DNA of 64,000 nt from Lentibacillus amyloliquefaciens (GTDB taxonomy: Bacteria; Bacillota; Bacilli; Bacillales; Amphibacillaceae). The notes beneath the pieces are model-generated. The model saw only the letters and a list, made by a program, of their open reading frames with translations, was not told the DNA's origin and did no database searches. Location of the stretch: contig NZ_CP013862.1 of the NCBI RefSeq assembly GCF_001307805.1, positions 3,100,001 to 3,164,000 of the forward strand, given 5' to 3'. Of the stretch, positions 19,823 to 34,337 are shown one piece after another (position 1 is the first letter of the stretch; each line of letters starts with the position of its first letter). Both the position numbers and the translations under genes were made by a program.

Positions 19823-19873
19823 ATGTGAAGGATGTTCCTAATGGGGGCATCCTTGCTTGGCTGAAGTTTTAAA

Positions 19874-19979
19874 TCGCGTGTTAATTGGCCCGGTTCGCGT
19901 GCTCATACCACTATTTCGCGCAGCACCAGTATCAAATCGTGCAGGTAGCTTAATCACTTCGCCCGACGTGATACTACCG
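19874..19979. repeat. Degenerate 21-bp tandem array between glyA and upp
   Basis: TCGCG(T/C) or TCGTG recurs at 19874, 19895, 19916 and 19937 with an exact 21-bp step, then TCGCC at 19959. Between these cores the sequence is variable. No dyad and no open reading frame explain the spacing. Confidence 0.65.
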
Positions 19980-20054
19980 ACTTCACTTGAAAGCTTGTCT
20001 ATTTTTAAGTACAATTTGAAAGATGCCACTAATAATAAAGGAGTGATCGGTGAA

Positions 20055-20684
20055 ATGGGAAAAGTACACGTACTGGATCATCCGTTAATTCAGCACAAAT
20101 TAACGTACATACGCGATAAACATACCGGAACGAAGGAATTCCGCGAACTTGTCGATGAAGTTGCCATGCTGATGGCATTTGAAATCACACGCAACCTGCC
20201 GCTCCAGGAAAAGGCAACTGAAACGCCGGTAATGGAAGCAACTACTCAGGTACTTGCGGGCAAAAAAATTGGATTAATTCCGATTCTCCGGGCAGGACTT
20301 GGCATGGTTGACGGCATGCTGAGATTAATCCCCGCTGCACGTGTGGGTCACGTCGGTTTATACCGTGATCCGGAAACATTTAAGCCGCATGAATATTACA
20401 TAAAATTGCCATCTGATATTGAAGAACGTGAATTGATCGTGATTGACCCGATGCTTGCAACAGGCGGCTCTGCTAATGATGCCATCCACTCGTTGAAAAA
20501 GCGCGGCGCAAAGCAAATCCGCCTGATGTGTCTGGTCGCTGCCCCGGAAGGCGTTGAAGTCATTCAAAACGAGCACCCAGATGTCGATATTTTCCTTGCT
20601 GCGCTTGATGAAAAATTGAACGATCATGGCTATATCATCCCCGGTTTGGGTGATGCCGGCGATCGTTTGTATGGTACCAAGTAA
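20055..20684 (+). CDS. upp: Uracil phosphoribosyltransferase
   Basis: The protein (209 aa) makes UMP from uracil and PRPP. The PRPP-binding loop is [18 protein letters not shown] near residue 130, and the uracil-binding end is [21 protein letters not shown] 20055 aligns with family starts ([21 protein letters not shown]). The frame is open much further upstream, through the 21-bp array, but that part is not coding. AAGGAGTGATC is the Shine-Dalgarno sequence. mnaA follows closely. Confidence 0.97.
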   Translation: MGKVHVLDHPLIQHKLTYIRDKHTGTKEFRELVDEVAMLMAFEITRNLPLQEKATETPVMEATTQVLAGKKIGLIPILRAGLGMVDGMLRLIPAARVGHVGLYRDPETFKPHEYYIKLPSDIEERELIVIDPMLATGGSANDAIHSLKKRGAKQIRLMCLVAAPEGVEVIQNEHPDVDIFLAALDEKLNDHGYIIPGLGDAGDRLYGTK

Positions 20685-20698
20685 TGGGAGTGCCTAAA

Positions 20699-21814
20699 AT
20701 GAAAAGACGTATCAAAGTCATGACGATATTTGGCACGCGGCCGGAAGCGATTAAAATGGCCCCGCTCGTTCTGGAATTAAAAAAACGGCCTGATGAGTTT
20801 GAGCCGATTGTAACGGTAACTGCACAGCACCGGGAGATGCTCGACCAGGTTCTGGATATATTTGGTATTGCTCCCGACTTTGACTTGAACATCATGAAAA
20901 AGAAGCAATCGCTTGCTCAAATTACGACGCGTGTTCTGGAAGGTCTCGATGAGGTCATGAAGCAAACGGAGCCGGACATCGTACTTGTACATGGTGACAC
21001 GACAACAACATTTGCGGCATCACTTGCTGCCTATTACAATCAAATTGCACTTGGTCATGTTGAAGCAGGCTTGCGTACATGGGATAAATATTCACCATAT
21101 CCGGAAGAAATGAACCGTCAGCTGACAGGCGTGATGGCTGATCTCCATTTCGCTCCGACGGAAAAGTCGAAGCAGAATCTGCTGGATGAAAATAAACCGT
21201 CTGAAAGAATCGTGGTTACCGGAAACACTGCGATTGATGCATTGAAAACGACAGTGGACGATAATTATTCCAGCCCGATACTGGACGAAACAGAAGACAG
21301 ACGTCTGCTGCTGGTGACGGCACATCGCCGGGAAAACCTGGGAAACAACATGGAGCAGATGTTCAGGGCCATCAAACGTCTTGTTGATACACATGAGGAT
21401 ATTCATGTTGTCTATCCGGTACATTTGAATCCGGTTGTGCAAAAGACTGCGGGCGGTATTTTAGGTGAGGATGACCGGATTAATTTGATAGAGCCCCTTG
21501 GCGTTGTTGATTTTCATAACTTTGCCGCCCGGTCCCATTTAATATTGACCGATTCAGGCGGCGTGCAGGAAGAAGCGCCATCGCTCGGAGTACCGGTTCT
21601 CGTCTTGCGTGACACAACCGAGCGCCCTGAAGGAATTGAGGCAGGCACACTTAAATTGGCCGGAACAGACGAAGAAAATATTTTCAAGCTTGCTGATGAA
21701 CTATTAAGTGATGCCGCTGTCCATGACAACATGGCAAAAGCCTCCAATCCCTATGGTGATGGTGAAGCTTCAGGCAAAATTGCTGATGCTATCCAGGCAT
21801 ATTTTAATAAATAG
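20699..21814 (+). CDS. mnaA: UDP-N-acetylglucosamine 2-epimerase (non-hydrolysing)
   Basis: The protein (371 aa) interconverts UDP-GlcNAc and UDP-ManNAc, the precursor of teichoic-acid linkage units and other wall polymers. Signatures are FGTRPEAIKMAPL at the N-terminus, VHGDTTTTFAASL, GHVEAGLRT, YPEEMNRQ and TAHRRENLG. ATG 20699 follows GGGAGTG; an ATG at 20684 overlaps the upp stop and lies on that Shine-Dalgarno sequence. It likely shares a transcript with upp. tagO at 62697 acts in the same wall-teichoic pathway. Confidence 0.95.
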   Translation: MKRRIKVMTIFGTRPEAIKMAPLVLELKKRPDEFEPIVTVTAQHREMLDQVLDIFGIAPDFDLNIMKKKQSLAQITTRVLEGLDEVMKQTEPDIVLVHGDTTTTFAASLAAYYNQIALGHVEAGLRTWDKYSPYPEEMNRQLTGVMADLHFAPTEKSKQNLLDENKPSERIVVTGNTAIDALKTTVDDNYSSPILDETEDRRLLLVTAHRRENLGNNMEQMFRAIKRLVDTHEDIHVVYPVHLNPVVQKTAGGILGEDDRINLIEPLGVVDFHNFAARSHLILTDSGGVQEEAPSLGVPVLVLRDTTERPEGIEAGTLKLAGTDEENIFKLADELLSDAAVHDNMAKASNPYGDGEASGKIADAIQAYFNK

Positions 21815-21823
21815 TGTAAAGGA

Positions 21824-21850
21824 AGATCCGGCCGAGTGCCGGATCTTTTC
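21824..21850 (+). terminator. Intrinsic terminator after mnaA
   Basis: Stem AGATCCGGC / GCCGGATCT with a 5-nt loop, followed by TTTCTTG. Confidence 0.85.
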
Positions 21851-21889
21851 TTGTATTAAGGCTGTTTTTTAAAAGGGTGTTAGTTTTTT

Positions 21890-22271
21890 CATAAACTGCG
21901 ACGTTAAGTCTCATTTGATTATTTGGGAATGTTTTCTGGCGACGCAGCTGGAATACACTCGCTTTCCGTGGGCTCACCACGAGCCTCCTCGTGAGCAAAA
22001 ACCGCTCACTGCGGGGTCTACAAGAGCTCGCTGTCCCACAGGAGTCTCGCATATTGCCTACGCTACGAAATGCTCACTGTCTCCATGGTAGTACATTAGC
22101 AAACAACCTTAGCGCAGGAAATACACTCCAGACTCCTGCGGGAACTTAGGCATAGGTGAGACCCCGCAGGGCGCCAGCCCGAGGAGGCTCACCAGCCGCC
22201 CGCGGAAAGCTGGAGTGTATTTCCGGAGCGGTATCATAGCACTCACATTTTTTATAATACGTCGCACTTTA
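21890..22271. repeat. Dispersed repeat family A, largest copy (nested inverted repeats)
   Basis: The outer ends AAACTGCGACGT (ending 21904) and ACGTCGCACTTT (from 22259) are inverted with one mismatch. Inside lies a 108-bp unit, 22117-22224, with perfect 15-bp terminal inverted repeats (GGAAATACACTCCAG / CTGGAGTGTATTTCC) and an inner CCTGCGGG / CCCGCAGG stem. A diverged second copy of the same unit occupies about 21949-22080. No transposase is present. Confidence 0.75.
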
Positions 22272-22384
22272 CCTCAACTGTGAAGTTAAAGAACAACAAA
22301 ACTTACGAAACAGCTTTAAATGTATGCTTTCGCCTTATTTTTCAAATGCTACTTACAATCACGTGCAAAAAGGGAGCATATGTT

Positions 22385-24568
22385 ATGATCCGCATACTTC
22401 TGACCCTGTCAGCTGCCGTCATGTTTTTATCCACGGCTGCACCCGCAATGGCGATAGACGATTCAAACGAAAAGACGTCCGTTATTATTGAGGTGGACGG
22501 AAATCCGGACAAACACAAGACGTATCTTGAAAATTATCATCCATATATTGACGTGGTTGCTGTCTATGACACCTTGTTCAATGGTCTGGCATTGAAAGCC
22601 GAACCGGAAAGATTCGAAGGGCTGGAGTCACTTGATTTTATAAGAGCTGTTCATCCTGCTGCTGCTTATGAAATAGAGAGCGCCCCGACCTTGAATCAGA
22701 CAGAAAACAGCGTCATGCCATCCGAACTGAATAATACATCTTTTACAGGAAAAGGGGTGCAAGTTGCGGTGATTGATACCGGTATTGACTATAACCATCC
22801 GGATCTTGAGGACAGCTATGCGGGCGGCTATGATTTGGTTGATCTGGATAATGATCCCATGGAAACGACTGCCGAAGAGGGGATTCCAACGATGCACGGC
22901 ACGCATGTCGCCGGCATCATTGCTGCGGATGGCAAGCTTCAGGGTGTTGCACCGTCGGCTGATATTTACGCTTATCGCGCACTTGGTCCCGGCGGCTCGG
23001 GGACGTCGGTTCAGGTCATCGCCGCACTGGAGCAGGCAGTTGATGACGGAGCGGATATTATCAATCTGTCGTTAGGGAATGCCGTCAATGGGCCGGATTT
23101 TCCGACAAGTGCAGCGGTTAATCGGGCTGTGGATCTCGGTATCCCTGTTATCATCGCAAATGGCAACGACGGGCCGGGAAATTGGACGATCGGCTCACCC
23201 GCCACAGCGGCAAACGCCCTTTCTGTCGGGGCATCTTCCAATCCGCAAACACGCCCCCTTTTAGTTGAACCGCTGGCTGACAAAAAAATCTCACTTGTCC
23301 AAATGCAGGGTGCAAAACCATGGAAACTCCGTAAAAATTATGACGTGGCCATTTTTAACGAACAGGACGTCCGGGGGAAAATTGCACTGATGAAACGCGG
23401 GAAAACCCCTTTTTCCGAATTGGCCAGACAGGCACAAAAGGCTGGCGCAGTGGCAGCACTTATTTACAATCATGAAAAAGGGAACTTTCAAGGAACAATT
23501 TCAGACCAGGGAAAACCCATCAAGATTCCGGTAGCCTCAATCACCAAACGTGATGGCGAGTGGCTTGTTAAAAATGCGCAAAATAATAAACATCTTTACA
23601 TGCAGACAAAACATGAGACATCCAAACCGGGGATAGCCGATTTCAGTTCGCGTGGTCCTGTGACCGTTAATTGGGACTTGAAACCGGAAGTCAGTGCTCC
23701 CGGTACAAATGTGTTGAGCACTTTGCCTGAATCATATGGCGAATTGCAAGGAACAAGCATGGCAGCACCTCAAGCAGCCGGTGCAATGGCGCTCTTGATG
23801 GAGGCCCATCCCGATTGGACAACCGAGGAACTGACAGGAGCCCTCATGACGACTGCCAAAAGAGTGAAAAATGAAGACGGCCAGCCATTTGCTCCAATCA
23901 TCCAGGGAGCAGGCGGCATACGTCCGAAACAAGCGATTCATGCAAAAACAGTGATTGAAGATCCGTTGTTGTCCTTTGGAAAAATTAGTGAAGCACAGGA
24001 AACGAAACATGTTGATGTGGTGATTGAAAATAAGTCTGAGGAGCAAATGAATTATTCATTTTCCATTCCGAAAAAGCAACAAGGGCTCACTTGGAAGCTG
24101 CCGATGAATTTCACATTGGACAAAGGAGAAACCAAAAAGCTTTCCATCGAACTGGCAATTAATCAGAACCGGCTTGATACAGGTATCCACCAGGGATGGC
24201 TTACATTAAATCAGGGTGAAGCACAATATTACCTTCCATATCTGTTTGTGAACGAGTCAGCCGACTATCCAAAAGCGATGGGATTTGATTTTTCATTCGA
24301 AGCATTTTCAGACGACACTTACCGTTATCAGCTGTATTTGCCTGATCCCGCTGAAAGTATCAGTGTTCAATTGTATCATCCGCAGACACTGATGTATGAA
24401 CAGACATTGCTTGAGTCAGAGAACATTCAGGTAGGTTTAAATGAAGGCAAAATCGACGCTTCGCAAATTGATAAACCGGGCGCGTATGCAGCTGTTATTA
24501 GTGTCAAACTGGCAGACGGCACAGTGGAAAGCTATCAGACCAGGGTTTATATCAATGACAAGCCTTGA
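22385..24568 (+). CDS. Secreted subtilisin-family serine protease, Vpr-like
   Basis: The precursor (727 aa) has a signal peptide (residues 1-23, ending AMA) and an inhibitor-type propeptide (~30-95). The S8 domain has catalytic D131 (VIDTGIDYNHP), H171 (MHGTHVAG), oxyanion N261 (ANGNDGPG) and S458 (GTSMAAPQ). A protease-associated domain (~residues 305-410, GKIALMKRGKTPFSELARQA) is inserted between N261 and S458, as in Vpr. A C-terminal beta-rich region follows. ATG 22385 was chosen for its AAGGGAG and the signal peptide; the frame is open ~105 nt further upstream inside repeat A. It is an extracellular peptide-scavenging enzyme and fits the peptide permease at 36 kb. Confidence 0.93.
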   Translation: MIRILLTLSAAVMFLSTAAPAMAIDDSNEKTSVIIEVDGNPDKHKTYLENYHPYIDVVAVYDTLFNGLALKAEPERFEGLESLDFIRAVHPAAAYEIESAPTLNQTENSVMPSELNNTSFTGKGVQVAVIDTGIDYNHPDLEDSYAGGYDLVDLDNDPMETTAEEGIPTMHGTHVAGIIAADGKLQGVAPSADIYAYRALGPGGSGTSVQVIAALEQAVDDGADIINLSLGNAVNGPDFPTSAAVNRAVDLGIPVIIANGNDGPGNWTIGSPATAANALSVGASSNPQTRPLLVEPLADKKISLVQMQGAKPWKLRKNYDVAIFNEQDVRGKIALMKRGKTPFSELARQAQKAGAVAALIYNHEKGNFQGTISDQGKPIKIPVASITKRDGEWLVKNAQNNKHLYMQTKHETSKPGIADFSSRGPVTVNWDLKPEVSAPGTNVLSTLPESYGELQGTSMAAPQAAGAMALLMEAHPDWTTEELTGALMTTAKRVKNEDGQPFAPIIQGAGGIRPKQAIHAKTVIEDPLLSFGKISEAQETKHVDVVIENKSEEQMNYSFSIPKKQQGLTWKLPMNFTLDKGETKKLSIELAINQNRLDTGIHQGWLTLNQGEAQYYLPYLFVNESADYPKAMGFDFSFEAFSDDTYRYQLYLPDPAESISVQLYHPQTLMYEQTLLESENIQVGLNEGKIDASQIDKPGAYAAVISVKLADGTVESYQTRVYINDKP

Positions 24569-25005
24569 TTTGTTAAAAGGCTGGTTCGCAAGTTATGAAA
24601 ATTGCATGCATCTCGACAAATATTGTCACAAAATGTTCATAACAAAAGGATACTTTTTTCCTATACAATAAGTAATTAGATACACCTAAATCTTGCCAAA
24701 AAACAGGGACAGATAATGCCGGAAAACAGACAAAAAAATTGGCTTCAGACGGCAGTGTGTTTTGCTCGTGTTCTGATTGACAACAGGGTGTGGCTAATGT
24801 ACACTAGCTTAGTGTGGAATGGTAAGGGTTTCATATCTTTTTGCTAAAATAAGTTGTTCAAAAAGCATTAAGGTCCTTACATAATATTATGATGTCAGTT
24901 CCTTACCAGCAGTGATTAACCTCACGAATTCACAAAATTTTTTTGTCTTCTGGTGAGTGAAAGAGAAACGGATCATGCCCGGATATGTGGGAGAAGAGTC
25001 GAATC
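24569..25005 (+). other. Spacer upstream of the atp operon
   Basis: An AGCCTT / AAGGCT stem overlaps the end of the protease gene and may be a weak terminator. The atp promoter is at 24777-24805. A leader hairpin, CTCAC (24921-24925) with GTGAG (24953-24957) enclosing ACAAAA / TTTTGT, precedes atpI. No gene is seen. Confidence 0.5.
24777..24805 (+). promoter_or_regulatory. atpI: SigA promoter of the atp operon
   Basis: TTGACA (consensus -35), a 17-nt spacer and TACACT (4/6 match to the -10). The leader to atpI is about 190 nt. Confidence 0.65.
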
Positions 25006-25377
25006 ATGTCAGATTATCAAAGAATAGTCAACAGGCAGCGGAAGTGGATGTTTTTCCTTCTTGCGATATTTGTTCTTGGAGCAGGTTTTACGCCGCAAGC
25101 AAGAATATTCCTCGGGCTTCTTTTAGGAAGTGTTGCAAGTTTTTATAATTTGTGGCTCCTGCAGCGCAAAGTAGATGCTTTTGCCGAATCGGTCGAGAAG
25201 ACTCAATCCGGTGCAGGTCTTGGGACTTTATCCAGGATTGCAGCAGCAGCATTGACTGTTATCATTGCGCTTCGTTTTGATGACTATTTCGACATGGTTT
25301 TTGTTATCATCGGGTTAATGACATCCTATCTGGTTATGATGATAGATTTTTTTGTGTTTCATTCCCGAGACAAATAA
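25006..25377 (+). CDS. atpI: ATP synthase protein I
   Basis: A small membrane protein (123 aa) with four predicted segments (about residues 14-30, 34-54, 72-90 and 95-117). AtpI assists c-ring assembly and may carry Mg2+. ATG 25006 follows GGGAGAAG and gives MSDYQRIVNRQRKWMFF; an in-frame ATG at 24985 would overlap the ribosome site. It is the first gene of the atp operon, as in Bacillus. Confidence 0.9.
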   Translation: MSDYQRIVNRQRKWMFFLLAIFVLGAGFTPQARIFLGLLLGSVASFYNLWLLQRKVDAFAESVEKTQSGAGLGTLSRIAAAALTVIIALRFDDYFDMVFVIIGLMTSYLVMMIDFFVFHSRDK

Positions 25378-25488
25378 GCATTACCGGGGGATTAACTTAT
25401 TAAGTAAAACTGCGGCACCTTTCGCAAGGTGAGGAAGACGCCGGTTTTTCTGAAAAAAACTAAGGAGCATTGCTTGGAAGAGGGGTGA

Positions 25489-26217
<729 letters not shown>

Positions 26218-26237
26218 GTTTCACCAAAAATTGTTGA

Positions 26238-26525
<288 letters not shown>

Positions 26526-26661
26526 TCGAATGAATCGAAACGGATGACGGCGAAGACTGTATTCACCAGCAACCTTTGCCGTTGTTTGTTGCCATTTTTG
26601 AACAACATCAGTTAGATTCGATATTTTTAGAAAATGCCTTTTTAATCAATTCCAGCTAAAA

Positions 26662-26817
26662 GTGCGTGTTCAAAAGGGAGGATAAAAAGGACCGAGAAGT
26701 TCGAGGCGGCGTAGTTTCGAGCAGCGGAATGTATGCCTTTAGATACATGAGCCGCGGAGAAACAAGCCAACGAAGAAGTTCGACGTGTCATTTTTACCGG
26801 ACTTTTTGAACAACCTC
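26662..26817 (+). repeat. Dispersed repeat family B, full-length copy inside the atp operon
   Basis: This 156-bp element between atpE and atpF starts GTGCGTGTTCAAAAGGGAGG and ends CTTTTTGAACAACCTC; TTCAAAAG / CTTTTTGAA are inverted. The interior contains two GAAGTTCGA repeats and an AGCGG ... CCGCGG stem around GTATGCCTTTAGATACAT. No T-run follows, so it need not terminate transcription. It explains most of the unusual 329-bp atpE-atpF gap. Confidence 0.75.
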
Positions 26818-26854
26818 TAAATGCTCTATATGTAAAGTGAAAGGAGTGAATTGT

Positions 26855-27382
26855 GTGCAATCATTCACCGGATTTACGCATGTTTATGCAGCACTTGGCG
26901 GGCTCCACGTCGGAGACATGCTGATGCAGCTTTTCTTCTTTATTGTTTTGATTCTTTTGGTCCGTAAATTTGCCTGGGGTCCATTAATAGGCGTCATGCA
27001 AAAACGTGAAGAATATGTAGCAGGTGAAATTGAAGCCGCTGAACAAAGCCGTGCCGAAGCTGAAAAATCACGTGAAGAAGCAGCTGAACAATTGAAACAG
27101 ACAAAACAGGAAGCTACTCAGATTATTGAAGATGCAAGAAACGCCGGAACAAAACAGGAAAAGGACATTGTCGCGTCTGCGCGTCAGGAAGCAGATCGCA
27201 TCAAAGAGTCAGCACAGGAAGAAATCGAAAACGAAAAAGAAAAAGCGATTCAGACACTTCAGGACAAAGTTGCTTCATTATCAGTACAGATTGCTACCAA
27301 AGTGATTGAGAAAGAAATCAGTGAACAGGATCAGGAAGAACTGATCAACGAATACATTAAAGAGGTAGGAGAAGAGCGATGA
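26855..27382 (+). CDS. atpF: ATP synthase subunit b
   Basis: Peripheral stalk subunit b (175 aa) has one N-terminal transmembrane helix (DMLMQLFFFIVLILLVRKFAWGPL, residues ~19-42) and a long charged coiled-coil. GTG 26855 was selected because AAGGAGTG ends 7 nt upstream and MQSFTGFTHVYAALGGLHVGD aligns with short family N-termini. Its stop overlaps the atpH start by 4 nt, which suggests translational coupling. Confidence 0.95.
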   Translation: MQSFTGFTHVYAALGGLHVGDMLMQLFFFIVLILLVRKFAWGPLIGVMQKREEYVAGEIEAAEQSRAEAEKSREEAAEQLKQTKQEATQIIEDARNAGTKQEKDIVASARQEADRIKESAQEEIENEKEKAIQTLQDKVASLSVQIATKVIEKEISEQDQEELINEYIKEVGEER

Positions 27383-27918
27383 GTGAAGTAGTAGCCAGCC
27401 GCTATGCAGAAGCTCTTTTTCAAATCGGAAATGAAAAGGGAACGCTGGAGCAATTGGTTGAGGAATCGCATGTCCTGAAATCGGTTTTCAATGAAAATGA
27501 CCAGATTGTTGAATTTCTGGAACACCCGCGTGTTAATAAGGACAAAAAGAGTCAATTTCTTGATGATGTGTTTCAAAGTTTTTCAGATGATGTGCTGAAA
27601 ACGCTGAAATTACTGGCGTCGCGCCATCGCGTCACGCTTGTGCCATCCATTATTGACCATTTTAACCAAATGGTAAATGATGTGAAGGAAATTGCAGAAG
27701 CGAAAGTATATTCTGTTCGGGAGCTTTCAGAAAGCGAAAAAGAACAGCTTGAAAAGTCGTTTGCAAAACGGTTTAATAAACAGGCAATTAAGCTTGAAAC
27801 AGTCGTTGACCCGTCAATTATCGGCGGTATTAAACTGCAGATTGGCAATACAATTTATGATGGCACCATTAGCGGCAAGTTAAAACGGATCGAACGGAAT
27901 ATGACAACGGCAGACTAA
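27379..27918 (+). CDS. atpH: ATP synthase subunit delta
   Basis: F1 delta (179 aa) connects the F1 head to the b-stalk. The N-terminal six-helix domain starts VVASRYAEALFQIG. The C-terminal signature IKLETVVDPSIIGGIKLQIGNTIYDGTISGKL is canonical (GG and the D-G-T-I end). The ATG overlaps the atpF stop (ATGA). Confidence 0.97.
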   Translation: MSEVVASRYAEALFQIGNEKGTLEQLVEESHVLKSVFNENDQIVEFLEHPRVNKDKKSQFLDDVFQSFSDDVLKTLKLLASRHRVTLVPSIIDHFNQMVNDVKEIAEAKVYSVRELSESEKEQLEKSFAKRFNKQAIKLETVVDPSIIGGIKLQIGNTIYDGTISGKLKRIERNMTTAD

Positions 27919-27933
27919 TGATGATAGGGGTGA

Positions 27934-29451
<1,518 letters not shown>

Positions 29452-29508
29452 ATGATCGCAATATAAAGAGTTTGGATAAAGAGCCGAAACTAAGCTTTCG
29501 GTCTCTGA

Positions 29509-31902
<2,394 letters not shown>

Positions 31903-31994
31903 TAATAAAGACGCGTAATGCTGGATGATTACACAGCAATCAGAACACTCCGATCGCTGTTAAAGATTTCATCCGGTTTATTACCTGTCTTTAA

Positions 31995-32402
<408 letters not shown>

Positions 32403-32410
32403 TAAAACTG

Positions 32411-32632
32411 CATTCAGCGGGAGGAAAGGTTTCTTCCACTGAATAATGGGAACAAGGACTAAGGACGCCACCTCATGAGGCAATGCTTCCTGAGACTTGC
32501 ATCGTGCAATCCCGATCCGAACCTGAGTATTTAAGGTCAGCTGACCGCCAGTTTTCGGCGGTTTACTGGCTATTACATACGTGTTAAAAAATCTCTTGTA
32601 ACAGAATGATGTTATAAGAGATTTTTTGTTTT
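32411..32632 (+). terminator. Structured 3' end of the atp operon with terminator
   Basis: Directly after atpC lies a hairpin ATTCAG / CTGAAT enclosing GGAGGAAA / TTTCTTCC without a U tract. A CCGCC / GGCGG hairpin follows around 32549-32568. The true intrinsic terminator is at 32586-32632 (AAAAATCTCTTGTAACA paired with TGTTATAAGAGATTTTTTG). The 100 nt between the first two hairpins, including palindromic CCTCATGAGG, match no RNA family recognised here. Confidence 0.65.
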
Positions 32633-32671
32633 AACTGTTTTCTAAAAGATTGATGTTGTTGACACAAAATC

Positions 32672-32974
32672 CATAAACTACGAAGTAACTTTAGGTGTAA
32701 GTTGTGCGTCGTCTACCGCTCCGGAAATACACTTCGCGCACCTTAGGGCTCGCGCTGAGCCTCCTCGCTCGCAAAGAACGATCGCTGTGGGGTCTCAACG
32801 TCTTCACTTTCCCGCTGGAGTCTTCGTGTATTTCCGGAGCGGTCTCATTGAATCAAACATTTATTATAATACTTCGCAGTTTACATGAACTACGAGCAAC
32901 AAAATTTACGAAAAGATCCTTTGGTTTATGGCAACAGAGTGCTGATTTGCCATGAGATCCATAAAGTGCGACGT
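32672..32974. repeat. Dispersed repeat family A, second copy plus a solo end
   Basis: The outer ends AAACTACGAAGTA (32675-32687) and TACTTCGCAGTTT (32870-32882) are inverted with one mismatch. The inner unit, 32716-32842, has perfect 17-bp inverted ends (CCGCTCCGGAAATACAC / GTGTATTTCCGGAGCGG). A further solo end, CCATAAAGTGCGACGT, is at 32959-32974. The rest of the spacer to ywzB (32975-33208) shows no gene. Confidence 0.7.
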
Positions 32975-33208
32975 TTTAGCTTTCAGCGTAATGAGCGTCA
33001 CAAGCCACAGCAACTTCTGCAGAATAAAATGAACCGGGCTGTTCATAAAAACCACATAGTTTCCTGTCGATATTTCCCGGGAAATAATAATACGTGTCGA
33101 TATAACTGACAGCGCTATCAAAGGCTGTTCAATTTGACAAATGCCCTGTAGCATGGCAAAGTATCAGTTGAATTAAGAGAATTTTATCTTAAACAAAGGT
33201 GTGGAAGT

Positions 33209-33442
33209 ATGTTTTCATCAATCGGTTTAACTGCCATCATTAGTATGGTATCGCACTTGATATTTATTTATATTACGTGGCGAGTCATCACGACTGTCAA
33301 TATCGATCCGCTTATTAGAAAAGGACGTGAGACAGAAGCAAGAATTCTAATTATTTTCATCACAATATTAATCGGTACCGGTGTCAGTCGCTTTTTCCTT
33401 GACTTCATTCAATGGTCACAGGATCTGATGTACCTTTTCTAG
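33209..33442 (+). CDS. ywzB: DUF1146 family membrane protein (YwzB)
   Basis: A 77-aa protein with two transmembrane helices (about residues 4-27 and 46-68). The central WRVITTVNIDPLIRKGRETEARILIIFITI is the DUF1146 signature. Its function is unknown. It lies between the atp operon and ywmB as in B. subtilis. AAAGGTGTGG precedes ATG. Confidence 0.9.
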   Translation: MFSSIGLTAIISMVSHLIFIYITWRVITTVNIDPLIRKGRETEARILIIFITILIGTGVSRFFLDFIQWSQDLMYLF

Positions 33443-33587
33443 GGGTCCTAAAACCGCTTTGGAACCAACAGATGAGACTTGTTATGAGTTAGCGGGTAAT
33501 GAATGATAGCAGTCTTTTTTAATAACATCGTATAGGACAATCCCCGTTTGTTTATACTATGAATATAGTAAACAAGGGGGATTTTTT

Positions 33588-34304
33588 ATGAGAATAATAG
33601 CATTCATATCAAGCATTTTTTTATTGATGAGCATGAACACCGCTGCTTTCGCACAACAATCAGAGGAACTGACTGACCTCGCCTCAGTTGTAACCGACAG
33701 CAGTCTGAACGTGGATAGTTGGCAAGTGACAATAAAAGAAAGTATACACGAAGATGAAATTGACCATATTCTAGAAAATTTGCAAAGAAAAAATAGTTAC
33801 AAGGTCTCTAGTGCTGAGGATGAAAAAACAGTAAAATATAATTTTGAGCGCGTACAAAAAGACACTGGAGTATCCGAATCCTTTAATGTCGTCATTCCAA
33901 AGAATCCCGTACATAAAGCAGAGCTCATTGCAGTGCTTCAAGGGAAAAATTGGGATGATTCGACATCTGATGTCTATTTGAATCGAATAAATGCCATACA
34001 ATCGAATTATTTCACAAAAAAGTCGACAAAATTTGCTTGTTTAATGACAGAGGTTAGTGGTAAAATGAAAGATGGTTATATTTTTGATAAACTGAAGCAA
34101 AAATTAAATTTGTCGGTAACAAAAACGCAAACAGACAATAATGAAGATTCGAGTGTTAAAAAAATTGTGTACGGGTATACACCATTATGGGAGCAAGAAA
34201 TTTCGACGGAAGAACCAATGAATTTACAAATGGTGGTTCATGACTCAGCACAAGACAGCACGCGTTTGACGATAGGCACACCTATCCTGATTAATGAATA
34301 CTAA
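33588..34304 (+). CDS. ywmB: YwmB-family secreted protein (TATA-box-binding-like fold)
   Basis: The precursor (238 aa) has a signal peptide (MRIIAFISSIFLLMSMNTAAFA, cleavage near residue 22). It is full length for the YwmB/DUF1779 family, whose members have a fold resembling TATA-binding protein and unknown function. Identification rests mainly on its position before murAA plus length and secretion; internal conservation is low. AAGGGGGA precedes ATG. The base composition is slightly more AT-rich than that of its neighbours. Confidence 0.82.
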   Translation: MRIIAFISSIFLLMSMNTAAFAQQSEELTDLASVVTDSSLNVDSWQVTIKESIHEDEIDHILENLQRKNSYKVSSAEDEKTVKYNFERVQKDTGVSESFNVVIPKNPVHKAELIAVLQGKNWDDSTSDVYLNRINAIQSNYFTKKSTKFACLMTEVSGKMKDGYIFDKLKQKLNLSVTKTQTDNNEDSSVKKIVYGYTPLWEQEISTEEPMNLQMVVHDSAQDSTRLTIGTPILINEY

Positions 34305-34337
34305 TATAGTGAAATTGGATAATAAGGGGAATAGAAT

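Noticed and set aside
22280..22384. Upstream extension of the protease gene
   Set aside because: Lies at the edge of repeat A with no ribosome site. The start at 22385 gives a proper signal peptide.
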